This document shows, piece by piece, positions 15,486-23,619 of a stretch of DNA of 25,405 bases. Source of the stretch: JAKORR01 sp964608495 (GTDB lineage Bacteria; Armatimonadota; Zipacnadia; Zipacnadales; FEN-943); the NCBI GenBank assembly GCA_964608495.1, contig CAZSOQ010000053.1, forward strand, positions 1 through 25,405, written 5' to 3'. Under the pieces are notes generated by a model, which was not told the DNA's origin, searched no databases, and worked only from the letters and a program-made list of their open reading frames with translations. The position numbers and the translations under genes were made by a program. How positions within the stretch are numbered: position 1 is the first letter of the stretch; each line of letters opens with the position of its first letter.

Positions 15486-16529
15486 ATGACTGCGTATCTC
15501 GCGGTACTTGCGCCCCTACTGGCCGGGCTGTACCAACCGCTCGGCACCGAATCGGCCGTGCTCGTCGTCGGCGAGGACGGGCGCGCCTGGTTGACCGTCC
15601 AGGCACGGGTCGCGATCGCGTCGGAGGGGACGACGGTCGTCTGGGACCTGAGCGGCGCCGGAGCCGACGCGGCCACGGCACGGCTGAGCGTCCTGACGGG
15701 CGCTCCGGTCGTCCGGGTGGCCTGGCGGCGCCAGTCGGGCGAGCTCGTCCAGTGGCGGCTGGACGGCGGGCAGAACAGCGTGACGCCTACGCAAGTGTGC
15801 CTCTCCGCGCTGGTGCAGGACATGAAGGTGGAGCGCGAGCACGTCGTCGTGGCGCGCGGCGATACGCTGGACTGGCAGTGCTCGGTGAAGTTGTCGGGGT
15901 GGAAGGGCAAGACGGTCGAGGCCATGGGTGTGCGCTTGCCGGACGGGGAAGCGGTGGTATCACTCAAGCCCGACCAGACCGTGAGCGCGCCGGTGTGGCA
16001 GGAGAGCGGCGTGCGGTGCCGGTGGGCCCTGCGATGGGATAGCCGTGGTGGAGGTCAGGCGGCGACGAGGACCGTGGTGCTCGACCGGACGGGCGTCACG
16101 GGGCTGGGGCTGCGCTCGCTGCCCGCAGGGAGGATCAGCCTGACGAGCGAGGGCAAGGAGTGGCAGCGAGGGTTCGGGGGCGCGGCGGCGGGAGAGACGG
16201 TGGAGATTGACGCGGGGCCCGAGGAGACAGTGCGGGTCCAGCGCACCAAGGCCGCGGCCACGCAGGTGAACGTGCGCAGCGATGTGCACCGCCGCCTGGC
16301 AGCCTTCGATGAGCAGGTCGAGTACGAGTATGCGGTGATGTACGCGGGGCGGGAAGAAGTAGCGCTGGAGATCGTCGAGCACCCCGCGAAGGGTTGGCGC
16401 GTGGAGGATGCGTCGCACCAGTGGCGGCGGAAGGACGCCGAGACGATGATCATCGCGGTGCCGCTGGCGGCGCGATCGAAGGCCTCGGTGCGCGTGGTGG
16501 TGGTCAGGCCCAACCAGGTGCCGCAGTGA
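15486..16529 (+). CDS. Probable secreted beta-rich protein of unknown function with DUF4139-like tail
   Basis: A 347-residue protein I do not recognise as a characterised enzyme. The first about 20 residues are hydrophobic with no strong charge and may be a weak signal peptide. The remainder is rich in alternating beta-strand patterns. The last 75 residues (EYEYAVMYAGREEVALEIVEH, then GWRVEDASHQWRRKDAET and VPLAARSKASVRVVV) resemble the conserved end of DUF4139-type proteins, where a W followed by a serine-rich strand and a final basic strand recur. That is a pattern match by eye. ATG 15486 follows AAGGAG at 15473-15478 with a seven-base gap. It is convergent with the FAD oxidoreductase, whose end lies 21 bases past its stop. 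No catalytic residues can be proposed. Confidence 0.65.
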   Translation: MTAYLAVLAPLLAGLYQPLGTESAVLVVGEDGRAWLTVQARVAIASEGTTVVWDLSGAGADAATARLSVLTGAPVVRVAWRRQSGELVQWRLDGGQNSVTPTQVCLSALVQDMKVEREHVVVARGDTLDWQCSVKLSGWKGKTVEAMGVRLPDGEAVVSLKPDQTVSAPVWQESGVRCRWALRWDSRGGGQAATRTVVLDRTGVTGLGLRSLPAGRISLTSEGKEWQRGFGGAAAGETVEIDAGPEETVRVQRTKAAATQVNVRSDVHRRLAAFDEQVEYEYAVMYAGREEVALEIVEHPAKGWRVEDASHQWRRKDAETMIIAVPLAARSKASVRVVVVRPNQVPQ

Positions 16530-16550
16530 TTCCCCCGCTCGGGTGGCGGT

Positions 16551-16566
16551 CTACCGGGCCCGGTAG
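16551..16566. other. Perfect 16-base palindrome between convergent genes
   Basis: CTACCGGGCCCGGTAG reads the same on both strands. Its left end is the TAG stop of the FAD oxidoreductase. In the 21-base gap between convergent stops it could fold as a bidirectional terminator, though a stem with no natural loop loses several pairs and no T-run follows. Confidence 0.35.
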
Positions 16567-18788
16567 ATGCGCACCTCGTCCACCTCTACGCGGGGCGCGC
16601 CGTTCGTCGCCTCCACTACGACCCGCACAGCCCTCACCGCCCCGTCCACCCCCGTGGGAGCAGCGTGGACCCGCAGGCGCTGGTAGTTGCCGGTGACCTC
16701 GGCCCAGAGCACGCTGGTGCGGTCGGCCATCTCAGCCTCGACGCGATAGTCGGCGGCGCACTCGGGCGCGCGGAAGAAGGGAGACATGGCGAAGTAGGTG
16801 CGGCTGAAGTCCAGGCCCCAGGCGATCTGGATGCGGTCGAGCCCGGCGGGCTCGGGCAGCTCGAGGCGGCACCACTGGGGCGCCGCGTGCTCGGAGAGCC
16901 AGACGTTGGGCCAGGCCTCGGGGCGGGCCACGCCGTTCACGATGCTGTCGGGCTGGAAGGGACGACTGGCGGGCAGGACGTCGGCCGCCAGGGAGCCGTG
17001 GGTCGTGAAGGGCGCGAACAGCCAGCCGTGGCCGTCGTGGCGGGCACAGACACACCCGGGCAGGCGCTCGGCGTTGTAGTACCACACGACGGCCTCGGCC
17101 GGATCGAGGCGCAGCCAGTACAGGCCCGGCTGGGGGAACTCGCCCTCGGGCCGGGCCTCGACGGCGCCGGCGTGCCCGGCCGGCACGCGGAACTCGAGCG
17201 ACGCGCAGGGCTGGCCCTCCAGGGGAGGCAGGTCCCAGAGGTCGCGGGCGGGTCGCAGCGTCGCCCGCAGCGTCCGCTCCTCAGGCGCCTCGTTGCGCAC
17301 GAAGATCCGCACGACCTCGGGCCGGAGGGACAGGGGCAGGAGCTGGGCCAGCGGCTCGCGCAGGGACAGGAAGGTGTCGGCCGGTCTCGCCGTGAGAGGC
17401 AGGGAGCTCGAGGCCGTGACGACGGCGCCGCGGGCCAGGTCGTCGGGGTCCTCGTTGCGGACGCCGGGTATGTAGCAGTCCTGGCGCAACAGGGACTGCT
17501 GGACGCCGCGCAGGTCGGCGTCGGTGAAGCTCGCGGGCTCGCGGCCGCCGTGGACCGCGTAAGCCGCAGCCGTGCCCGCCGCCTGGCCCACCGCGGCCAG
17601 CGTGCGCTGGACCCGCAGGGAGTTGAAGACAAGGCGCGAGGCGCTCATCAGACGCCCGGCGAGAAGCAGGTTGGGCACCTCGCGGGCGTAGAGGCTGCTG
17701 AGGGGGATGCTGTAGGGAGCAACGTTGAAGGGCACGAGAGTGGGCGCGCCGTTGGTGGGAGACGGGCGGACCGTGGGGTCGAGGAGGCCGTCGCGGGCGT
17801 GGTCGTCAATGAACCACCCGCCGTAGGCCACACGGTCCGGGTAGAGGACGCGGTTGCGGATCTCCGTCTCGGTCATGACGTGGGCGCCGATGAAGCGGCG
17901 GGACTCGCGCTTGCCCGGCACGGTGCCGAACCAGTCCAGGGCGTAGTTGGCGGCGCGCTCGCGGTCGCGGCAGTGATTCTTGATGTGGTCCCAGACGCCC
18001 AGCACGTGGCCCACCAGCGCGTCGCGTAGCTCCTCGTTGTCGCGGATAGTGTCGTGGGGGAAACCCACCTCGATCCACCAGTAGCCGTACTCGATGCTCC
18101 TGTGGTCTCGGTGCCGGAGCGAGTCCTCGTCGGGGTAGCTGGCAGCCCAGGGCGGAGGGGTGAAGGCCACGGGCCGCCCCACGTCCACCGCGCGGAAGAA
18201 CAGGGAGTTGCCGAGGGTCCAGTCCCAGGGCTCGTCGGGGGCCGAAAGCTCGCCGTACTCGGAGCGCGCCTCCTGGCCGATGCGGAAGGGGACGCCGGCC
18301 TGTGCGCCGACCACGCCGTCACCGCTGGCGTCGAGGAAGAGCCTGGCCGGGACGCGCCACACGCGCTCGGTGCCGAGCTGCAGGCCGATGACCGAGGCGA
18401 TGCGCTCGCCCTCGAGGTTCACGCGGAACACGTGCGTGTTGAGCAAGAGGCGAAGGCGGGACTCGCGGCGCACGGCGTCGAAGAGGACGACATCCCACGG
18501 CGCGGACACGAAGCCGCGTGTGTGGCTGTGGGCGCGCTCCTCGGTGAGGAGCTCGAGGATGATGCCGGCCTCGTTGGCGCAGGGATTCTGGTGGCCGGCG
18601 CCCGAGAAGGCTACGCGGATCTCGGTGCTGCCGTTGCCACCGAGGACGGGGCGGTCGTGCACGAGCACGGTGTCCGCGCCCTCGCGGGCCGCCGCCAGAG
18701 CCGCGCAGAGGCCAGACATCCCGCCCCCGACCACGCAGAGGCCGCACTCGGGCAGCACGTCGGTGACTTCGGCTTCAGCAAGGTCCAT
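16551..18788 (-). CDS. FAD-dependent oxidoreductase (FAD_oxidored family) with C-terminal beta-sandwich domain
   Basis: A 745-residue protein. Residues 18-40 carry the Rossmann FAD motif, VVGGGMSG (19-26), and LGGNGSTE (49-56) is the conserved second loop of the FAD_oxidored family (PF12831). Further family features are DASGDGVVGAQAG near 155-167 and LLLAGRLMSASRLVFNSLRVQRTLAAVGQAAGTAAA in the second half of the flavin domain. From about residue 480 the sequence leaves the family, and the last about 150 residues look like a discoidin/F5-8C-type or carbohydrate-binding sandwich (RIQIAWGLDFSRTYF, then VEVDEVRIYRAR). There is no signal peptide. ATG 18788 is nine bases from GGAGG; ATG 18794 is only three bases from it and is the less likely start. 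The substrate is unknown. An upstream TACACT with a poorly placed TTGAGT (20-base spacer) is the only promoter hint. Confidence 0.82.
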   Translation of the reverse strand: MDLAEAEVTDVLPECGLCVVGGGMSGLCAALAAAREGADTVLVHDRPVLGGNGSTEIRVAFSGAGHQNPCANEAGIILELLTEERAHSHTRGFVSAPWDVVLFDAVRRESRLRLLLNTHVFRVNLEGERIASVIGLQLGTERVWRVPARLFLDASGDGVVGAQAGVPFRIGQEARSEYGELSAPDEPWDWTLGNSLFFRAVDVGRPVAFTPPPWAASYPDEDSLRHRDHRSIEYGYWWIEVGFPHDTIRDNEELRDALVGHVLGVWDHIKNHCRDRERAANYALDWFGTVPGKRESRRFIGAHVMTETEIRNRVLYPDRVAYGGWFIDDHARDGLLDPTVRPSPTNGAPTLVPFNVAPYSIPLSSLYAREVPNLLLAGRLMSASRLVFNSLRVQRTLAAVGQAAGTAAAYAVHGGREPASFTDADLRGVQQSLLRQDCYIPGVRNEDPDDLARGAVVTASSSLPLTARPADTFLSLREPLAQLLPLSLRPEVVRIFVRNEAPEERTLRATLRPARDLWDLPPLEGQPCASLEFRVPAGHAGAVEARPEGEFPQPGLYWLRLDPAEAVVWYYNAERLPGCVCARHDGHGWLFAPFTTHGSLAADVLPASRPFQPDSIVNGVARPEAWPNVWLSEHAAPQWCRLELPEPAGLDRIQIAWGLDFSRTYFAMSPFFRAPECAADYRVEAEMADRTSVLWAEVTGNYQRLRVHAAPTGVDGAVRAVRVVVEATNGAPRVEVDEVRIYRAR

Positions 18789-19229
18789 CGCCATCTGCCT
18801 CCGGTTGTCGGGGTCCCGGGGCGATGCAGGGCGCGGACGTCGTCGGCGGGACCGGTGGTGGCGTCCTCCAGCGCCGCGGGCTGAGCGCTTCCTCGCGATG
18901 ACATACAGCGAGTGTAGGAGGAAGCAAAGCGCTGTGACTCAAACGCCCTGGGGCTCTGCCGGGAGGACGCTTCCCGTCCCTCCACCCCGCGGAGGCCGGG
19001 AGGTGCCGCGCACCTCTCGCCCCTGACCTCATTGTCCGTGCACCTGCGTGCGTGCCGTGCCATGGCCTTGGCCGCGGATGACACGGTCGGCTCGCCGGCC
19101 CCTGCACGCCTCGCTCTGTGTCAACGTGCGCAACTTCTTAGTATAGCGGCGGGGGCGGGAGAGGGCATAGGTCCGCGAGGCCGCCGCCGACCGGGCAAGG
19201 GGTCTCGCTCGGACGGTGTACGCACAAAG
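18789..19229. other. Non-coding interval between FAD oxidoreductase start and hydF terminator
   Basis: About 440 bases with no open frame that looks coding on either strand; the frames present are rich in Arg/Pro/Ala shadows. It holds a 9-bp stem (one G-T pair) with a 3-base loop at 18998-19018 and one AT-rich spot (TATACT on the minus strand, about 19140-19145) without a matching -35 box. It should contain the promoter of the FAD gene. Confidence 0.5.
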
Positions 19230-19259
19230 GGCCGCCCGCGCTCTGGTGCGCGGGCGGCC
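19224..19259 (-). terminator. Intrinsic terminator of the hydG-hydE-hydF unit
   Basis: A perfect 12-bp stem, GGCCGCCCGCGC (19230-19241) and GCGCGGGCGGCC (19248-19259), with a 6-base loop. On the minus strand it is followed by CTTTGTG. It lies 37 bases past the hydF stop and is the clearest intrinsic terminator in the window. Confidence 0.75.
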
Positions 19260-19296
19260 TCATGCTGGTGCTTGGGCTCAGGCGTCAGGGAGCGGA

Positions 19297-20565
19297 TCAG
19301 GCAAGGTCCGCGCCGTCCAGCGCGACCCGCACGCGTGGCTCCACGCCGGCCTCGACGAGCGCCGCGTGAGCCTCGGGGAAGGGCCGCAGCACGCGCTCGG
19401 CTACGCCGTGGATGTAGCTAAGCATCACGCCGTAATTGGTGATCGGCACGCCGGCCTCGTTGCAGGCGAGGATGCGGTACATGACCTCGCGGCGGTTCAA
19501 CATACAGCCGCCGCAGTGGATGACCAGCTTGTACTGGCCGAGCTGGGAGGCGTCGGGGAACTCGCCGCCGTTGACGTGGTCGTGCTGAAGCTCGCCGCCC
19601 ACGTACTCGGCCAGCCAGGCCGGGATCTTGTGGCGCCCGATGTCGGTGGGCATGACGCAGTGGGTGCAGGCCTCGGCGATGAGCACCCGGTCGCCGGGCC
19701 GCAGGTCGTTGAGGGCCGCGGCGCCGCGGGCGAAGGTGGTCAGATCGCCCTTGTAGCGGGCGAAGAGCGTAGACGTGGTGGTCATCGGCACGGCGTCGGG
19801 CAGCAGGCGAGCCACATGGTCCACAACCAGCGAGTGGGCGACGACCAGGTCGGGCGCCGGGAAGAGCTCGAGGGCCTCGGCGAACTCGGTGTCGCGGACG
19901 ACGGAGGCGAGCACGTGATTCTCGAGCGAGTCGCGCAGCGTCTGGACCTCGGGCAGCTTGAGGCGGCCCTTGGGCATGGACTCGTCAATGCTCACCACGA
20001 GCATGAGGTGGTCGCCGGGCTCCGCCACGCCGCGTACCACACCCAGCGGGTCCCAGTCCGCCGGGGCAGCGGCGATGACGGCGCGCTTGAGATCCTCAAG
20101 ACCCCTGCCCTCGGTGCAGCTAACGTCCACCCAGGGGATGCCGAGAGCGGCCATCTCCTCCGAGAGGGGCAGGTCCCACAGATCGGACTTGTTGCGCACG
20201 CCCACGACGCCCAGGCCGCGCTCGCGGGCCGCGTCCAGGACCTCGAGCTCGAACTCGCTGATGCCCTCGCGGGGATCAACGACGAGAAGCACAATGTCGG
20301 TCTTGCGCAGGACCTCGCGAGCCTTGGCCACGCGCTTGGCACCCAGCTCGCCCGTGTCGTCCAACCCGCCCGTGTCAACGAGCACGGCCGGCCCCAGCGG
20401 CAGGATCTCGATGGACTTGTATACGGGGTCCGTGGTCGTGCCGGGAACGTCGGCGACGATGGCCAGGTTCTGACCCGTGACGAAGTTGATCAGGCTGCTC
20501 TTGCCGACGTTGCGGCGACCGAAGATCGCGATGTGGAGTCTGTTGCTCCTCGGCGTGTCATTCAT
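19297..20565 (-). CDS. hydF: [FeFe]-hydrogenase maturation GTPase HydF
   Basis: A 422-residue GTPase scaffold on which the 2Fe subcluster is assembled and from which it is handed to apo-HydA. The GTPase domain has the P-loop GRRNVGKS (16-23), GTTTDP (42-47), DTGG (64-67) and NKSD (125-128). The C-terminal cluster domain shows the HydF signature CxHx(46-53)HCxxC exactly: C300, H302, then 47 residues, then H350, C351 and C354. ATG 20565 is chosen because the family begins here; AAGGAGG lies 12 bases upstream, a long gap. The frame is open to 20763 but the extension is not family-like. It is last in the unit after hydE, separated by 243 bases, and an extended -10-like TGATAGACT (20777-20785) in that gap might be an internal promoter. 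Confidence 0.96.
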   Translation of the reverse strand: MNDTPRSNRLHIAIFGRRNVGKSSLINFVTGQNLAIVADVPGTTTDPVYKSIEILPLGPAVLVDTGGLDDTGELGAKRVAKAREVLRKTDIVLLVVDPREGISEFELEVLDAARERGLGVVGVRNKSDLWDLPLSEEMAALGIPWVDVSCTEGRGLEDLKRAVIAAAPADWDPLGVVRGVAEPGDHLMLVVSIDESMPKGRLKLPEVQTLRDSLENHVLASVVRDTEFAEALELFPAPDLVVAHSLVVDHVARLLPDAVPMTTTSTLFARYKGDLTTFARGAAALNDLRPGDRVLIAEACTHCVMPTDIGRHKIPAWLAEYVGGELQHDHVNGGEFPDASQLGQYKLVIHCGGCMLNRREVMYRILACNEAGVPITNYGVMLSYIHGVAERVLRPFPEAHAALVEAGVEPRVRVALDGADLA

Positions 20566-20808
20566 CTCTCTCGCAAGCCTCCTTGGAAATCCCTGACGCC
20601 TGAGTTGTACCTCACGCACGACGGCGCCCCTCGGCGTCACGTCGCGCGTCTTGCCTACGACTGTGCGGCAGGCCGCCGGCACGGCCCAACGCCGGGTCGC
20701 CTGCCCCCCGGGGCCTCGTCGCCGGTCCCAGCCGGCGCGCAGACCGGGGTACTCACGAGCCAAAGTGCACGCGGCAAGTCTATCAGCCGCTTTCCGGACA
20801 GCCCCTGG

Positions 20809-21816
20809 TCACGCCACCGCAAGGGCGGCTCTCGGACTGTGGCCCGGGCCGACGCCGACTCCACGGCGGGCAGCTTGAATCACCTTCAGCGCTCTGTCAA
20901 CCTCTTCCGCTATCTCGATGGTGGGCGCCTTCTTGCCCGGGTAGATCTCGTAGAGCCGCGCGTACCTGCGAGGCGTGAGATTCGGCATGATGACGTTCGC
21001 CCCGGCCCTCAAGCCTGCGAGCCGTCCGCCCTCCATGACTGTCTCGAGCGCGGTCGTGGCGGGCAGCATCACGTCCGGGACCAGAAGGCGGGTCAGGGCC
21101 AGCATGTTCAGCGTGACCTCAGCCGGCCCCACGGGCATCGCCGCCAGCGGCGTTTGCGGGTGTGGGACCAGCGGGCCCATCCCGGCCATGTGGACATTCA
21201 GGCGCCGGAGCAGCAGCAGGTCGCGGGCGAGCGACTCGGGCGTCTGACCGGGCAGGCCGATGATGCAGCCCGCGCCGATCTGGTAGCCCAGCTCCGCCAG
21301 GGTGTCGAGACAGCGCAAGCGGCTGTCAAGGGACGCTCCCGGATGCAGCCGGGCGTAGAGCTCGGGGTCGGAGGTCTCGTGCCTGAGCAGGTAGCGGTCG
21401 GCGCCCGCCTGGCGCCAGAGCCGGTACTCCCACTCCTCGCGCTCGCCCACGGAGAGCGTGACCGCCAGCCGCGTCCGCGCCTTGATCCGCTCGATCACGC
21501 CCGCCAGGCGCTCGGCGGTCCACCACGGGTCCTCGCCCGACTGAAGCACGACCGTCCCTACGCCCAGGCTCGCGACCAAGTCGGCGGCCTCGACGATCTC
21601 CGACGGGCTCATGCGGTACCGCGTCAGGTTGCCATTGTCCCTGCGCACGCCGCAGTAGCAGCAGGTGCACCGGCAGTGATTCGAGAACTCGATGATGCCC
21701 CGCAGGTGCACGTCGTCGCCAAGGGTCTCGCGGCGCACCGAATCGGCATCAGACCGCAGGTCTTCGGCCTGCCGCCCGCCGGCGGTCACCAGTTGGGCAA
21801 GCTCCCTGACAGTCAT
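20809..21816 (-). CDS. hydE: [FeFe]-hydrogenase maturation radical SAM enzyme HydE
   Basis: A 335-residue radical SAM protein that acts with HydG and HydF in building the H-cluster dithiomethylamine-bridged 2Fe unit; HydE is known to work on the HydG-derived Fe-CO-CN-cysteine complex. The RS cluster motif CxxxCxxC is at C48, C52 and C55 (SNHCRCTCCYCGVRRDN), with extra cysteines at 50 and 53. Family blocks RGIIEFSN, RYRMSPSEI, TVVLQSGEDPWW, ADRYLLRHET, IGAGCIIGLPGQT and PLVPHPQTPLA are in order. The C-terminal second-cluster cysteines found in some HydE proteins are absent. ATG 21816 matches the family start (MTVRELAQL). A GTG at 21846 would add ten residues and begin 15 bases past the hydG stop; its ribosome-binding site is poor. 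Confidence 0.95.
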   Translation of the reverse strand: MTVRELAQLVTAGGRQAEDLRSDADSVRRETLGDDVHLRGIIEFSNHCRCTCCYCGVRRDNGNLTRYRMSPSEIVEAADLVASLGVGTVVLQSGEDPWWTAERLAGVIERIKARTRLAVTLSVGEREEWEYRLWRQAGADRYLLRHETSDPELYARLHPGASLDSRLRCLDTLAELGYQIGAGCIIGLPGQTPESLARDLLLLRRLNVHMAGMGPLVPHPQTPLAAMPVGPAEVTLNMLALTRLLVPDVMLPATTALETVMEGGRLAGLRAGANVIMPNLTPRRYARLYEIYPGKKAPTIEIAEEVDRALKVIQAARRGVGVGPGHSPRAALAVA

Positions 21817-21861
21817 GATGCGCCAGTCCCCAAGATCCGCAGGCACGCCTCGCGCGCGCCC

Positions 21862-23271
21862 TCAGAAGTAGACGTCCCGCTCGCCGGCGTCGAGCCGGGC
21901 CAGGCGGGCCTCGGTCTCGCGCCGGACGGCCTCGGTCTCGATCTGCCCCAGATGCTCGCGGATGATGTCCTCGCCCGCGCGGCGCGTCTCGGGCGACGCG
22001 TAGTCCAGCAGGTATTCCCGGAAGGTCAGCAGGGCGTTGGGCAGGCAGAAGTGATGGATCTCGCCGGGCTTGGCGAGGGCCATGAACTCGCGTCCGGTGC
22101 GGCCCGAGCGGTAGCAGGCCGTGCAGAAGCTCGGCAGGTATCCCTGGACGCAGAGGTCGCACATCACCTCGTCGAGCGGGCGATGGTCGCCGACCTCGAA
22201 CTGGCGTGCATCCTCCTCGTCGGGATTGGCCTCGGTGTAGCCACCGGGAGAAGTGCGCGATCCGGCGGAGATCTGGGACACACCGAGCCTCATGCACTCG
22301 CGGCGCATCTCGGGCGTCTCACGGGTGCTGAGGATCATGCCCGTGTAGGGCACGGCGACGCGGATGATCGCCACGAGCTTCTTGAAGTCTTCGTCGCTCA
22401 CGGCGGCGGGTGGATTGGCGGCGATGGGAGTGTTGAAGGCCGGCTCGAGGCGGGGCACGGAGATGGTGTGTGGCCCGACGCCGTAGGTGGTGTCCAGGTA
22501 GCGGGCATGGTCGAGCAGGGCGAGCAGGTCCCAGCGCCAGTCGTACAGGCCGAATAGGACGCCGAGGCCCATGTCGTCAATGCCGGCCGGGAAACATCGG
22601 TCCCAGACGGTGATGCGCCAGTCATAGTTGGCCTTGTGGCCGCTGGGGTGCATGTACTCGTAGGTCTGGCGGTGATAGGTCTCCTGGAAGACCTGGTAGG
22701 TGCCGATGCCGGCGGGCTTAAGCCTGATGAAGTCCTCATTGGACAGGGGAGCGGCGTTGATGTTGACGCGACGGATCTCGCCGCCCTCGAACTTGGTCGT
22801 GTAGACCGTGTGGACGTCATTGATCATGTGCTGGACGTCGTTCCTTGGATGCCCGCCATAGACCAGCAGTAGCCGCTTATAGCCGTGGTCTATCAGCCAC
22901 CGGACCTCACCCGCCACCTCGTCCCTGGAGAGAGTGCGTCGCTGGCAGAGCTCGTTGTCCACACGGAAGGGGCAGTAGAGGCAGTTCGCTACACACTCGT
23001 TGGAGATGTAGAGGGGCGCGAAGAGCACGACCCTGTTGCCGTAGATCCGCTGCTTGATTTCGGCGGCGGTCTCGAAGAGCTCCTCGATCTGCGCGGGGTC
23101 CGTGGTTGTCGTGAGCTCGGCAACCTCGTGCCGGTCGAGCCCGTGCATCTGCCGGGCCTTGGTCATCAGGTCGGCAAAGCGAGCGGCATCGGGTGGCCGC
23201 GCCTCGACCAAGGCAGCGGTCACCTCATGTTCGTCAACCGCGATCCGGTCGGTACCGAGAGCGTTGTGCAT
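21862..23271 (-). CDS. hydG: [FeFe]-hydrogenase maturation radical SAM tyrosine lyase HydG
   Basis: A 469-residue radical SAM enzyme that splits tyrosine to supply the CO and CN ligands of the H-cluster. The radical SAM motif is C93, C97, C100 in SNECVANCLYC. The C-terminal auxiliary cluster motif CX2CX22C is exact: C383, C386 and C409. Family blocks GHKANYDWRITVWDR (211-225), GVGPHTISVPRLEP (264-277) and QISAGSRTSPGGY (333-345) are intact. ATG 23271 starts the family N-terminus but has no clear Shine-Dalgarno sequence. It is the first gene of the maturation unit, reading hydG, hydE, hydF. A strong promoter lies 152 bases before the start, with a roughly 145-base leader that contains a hairpin. 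Nothing looks truncated. Confidence 0.96.
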   Translation of the reverse strand: MHNALGTDRIAVDEHEVTAALVEARPPDAARFADLMTKARQMHGLDRHEVAELTTTTDPAQIEELFETAAEIKQRIYGNRVVLFAPLYISNECVANCLYCPFRVDNELCQRRTLSRDEVAGEVRWLIDHGYKRLLLVYGGHPRNDVQHMINDVHTVYTTKFEGGEIRRVNINAAPLSNEDFIRLKPAGIGTYQVFQETYHRQTYEYMHPSGHKANYDWRITVWDRCFPAGIDDMGLGVLFGLYDWRWDLLALLDHARYLDTTYGVGPHTISVPRLEPAFNTPIAANPPAAVSDEDFKKLVAIIRVAVPYTGMILSTRETPEMRRECMRLGVSQISAGSRTSPGGYTEANPDEEDARQFEVGDHRPLDEVMCDLCVQGYLPSFCTACYRSGRTGREFMALAKPGEIHHFCLPNALLTFREYLLDYASPETRRAGEDIIREHLGQIETEAVRRETEARLARLDAGERDVYF

Positions 23272-23317
23272 TGGCGGCGGCGACGGGTCTCTGACTCGCC
23301 ACCATCCCTCCTAGGAA

Positions 23318-23334
23318 GCTGTGCTTTCCACAGC
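23318..23334 (-). other. Small hairpin in the hydG leader
   Basis: GCTGTG (23318-23323) and CACAGC (23329-23334) form a 6-bp stem with a 5-base loop, about 47 bases before hydG. It could be a weak leader structure or an operator; a redox or oxygen regulator is possible but I see no named site. Confidence 0.3.
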
Positions 23335-23422
23335 GTCGGCTCGGGCGCGCGCGCCGGCAGCACCTGCTGGCGGCAGTGGTCCGCAAAGCCCGCGGGCGAT
23401 GTGGAAGGGTTCACGATCGGCA

Positions 23423-23451
23423 ATTCTATAACTCTGTTACCCACCTGACAA
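23423..23451 (-). promoter_or_regulatory. Sigma-70-type promoter of the hydG-hydE-hydF unit
   Basis: On the minus strand TTGTCA, a 17-base spacer and TAGAAT, each box matching consensus at five of six positions, in an AT-richer patch of otherwise GC-rich DNA. It sits 152 bases upstream of the hydG start and separates the maturation genes from the dehydrogenase transcript. Confidence 0.68.
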
Positions 23452-23591
23452 GGCGCCCACGCCCCACCTTCCGGCCCGGCGGCCTGAGCACGACACCCCA
23501 CCTACCCGGCCTCTCCCCCATCCACGAGGGGCTTCCCGGCTCGGCCCGCCGGTCCTCTCGCGCCCCAGGAGGCGGGCGGGCCTCCTCGCCG

Positions 23592-23616
23592 CCCGGCCCT
23601 GTAGCGGAGGGCCGGG
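23592..23616 (-). terminator. Hairpin after the D-2-hydroxyacid dehydrogenase gene
   Basis: A 9-bp perfect stem, CCCGGCCCT (23592-23600) and AGGGCCGGG (23608-23616), with a 7-base loop, three bases past the stop at 23620. There is no T-run. Between it and the hydG promoter (23451) the DNA is GC-rich and carries no gene. Confidence 0.45.
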
Positions 23617-23619
23617 GCC

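Noticed and set aside
19216..22557. A 1113-codon open frame on the plus strand
   Set aside because: It is antisense to hydF, hydE and hydG, which have intact family motifs. Its product is an Ala/Gly/His/Val-rich shadow typical of high-GC DNA.
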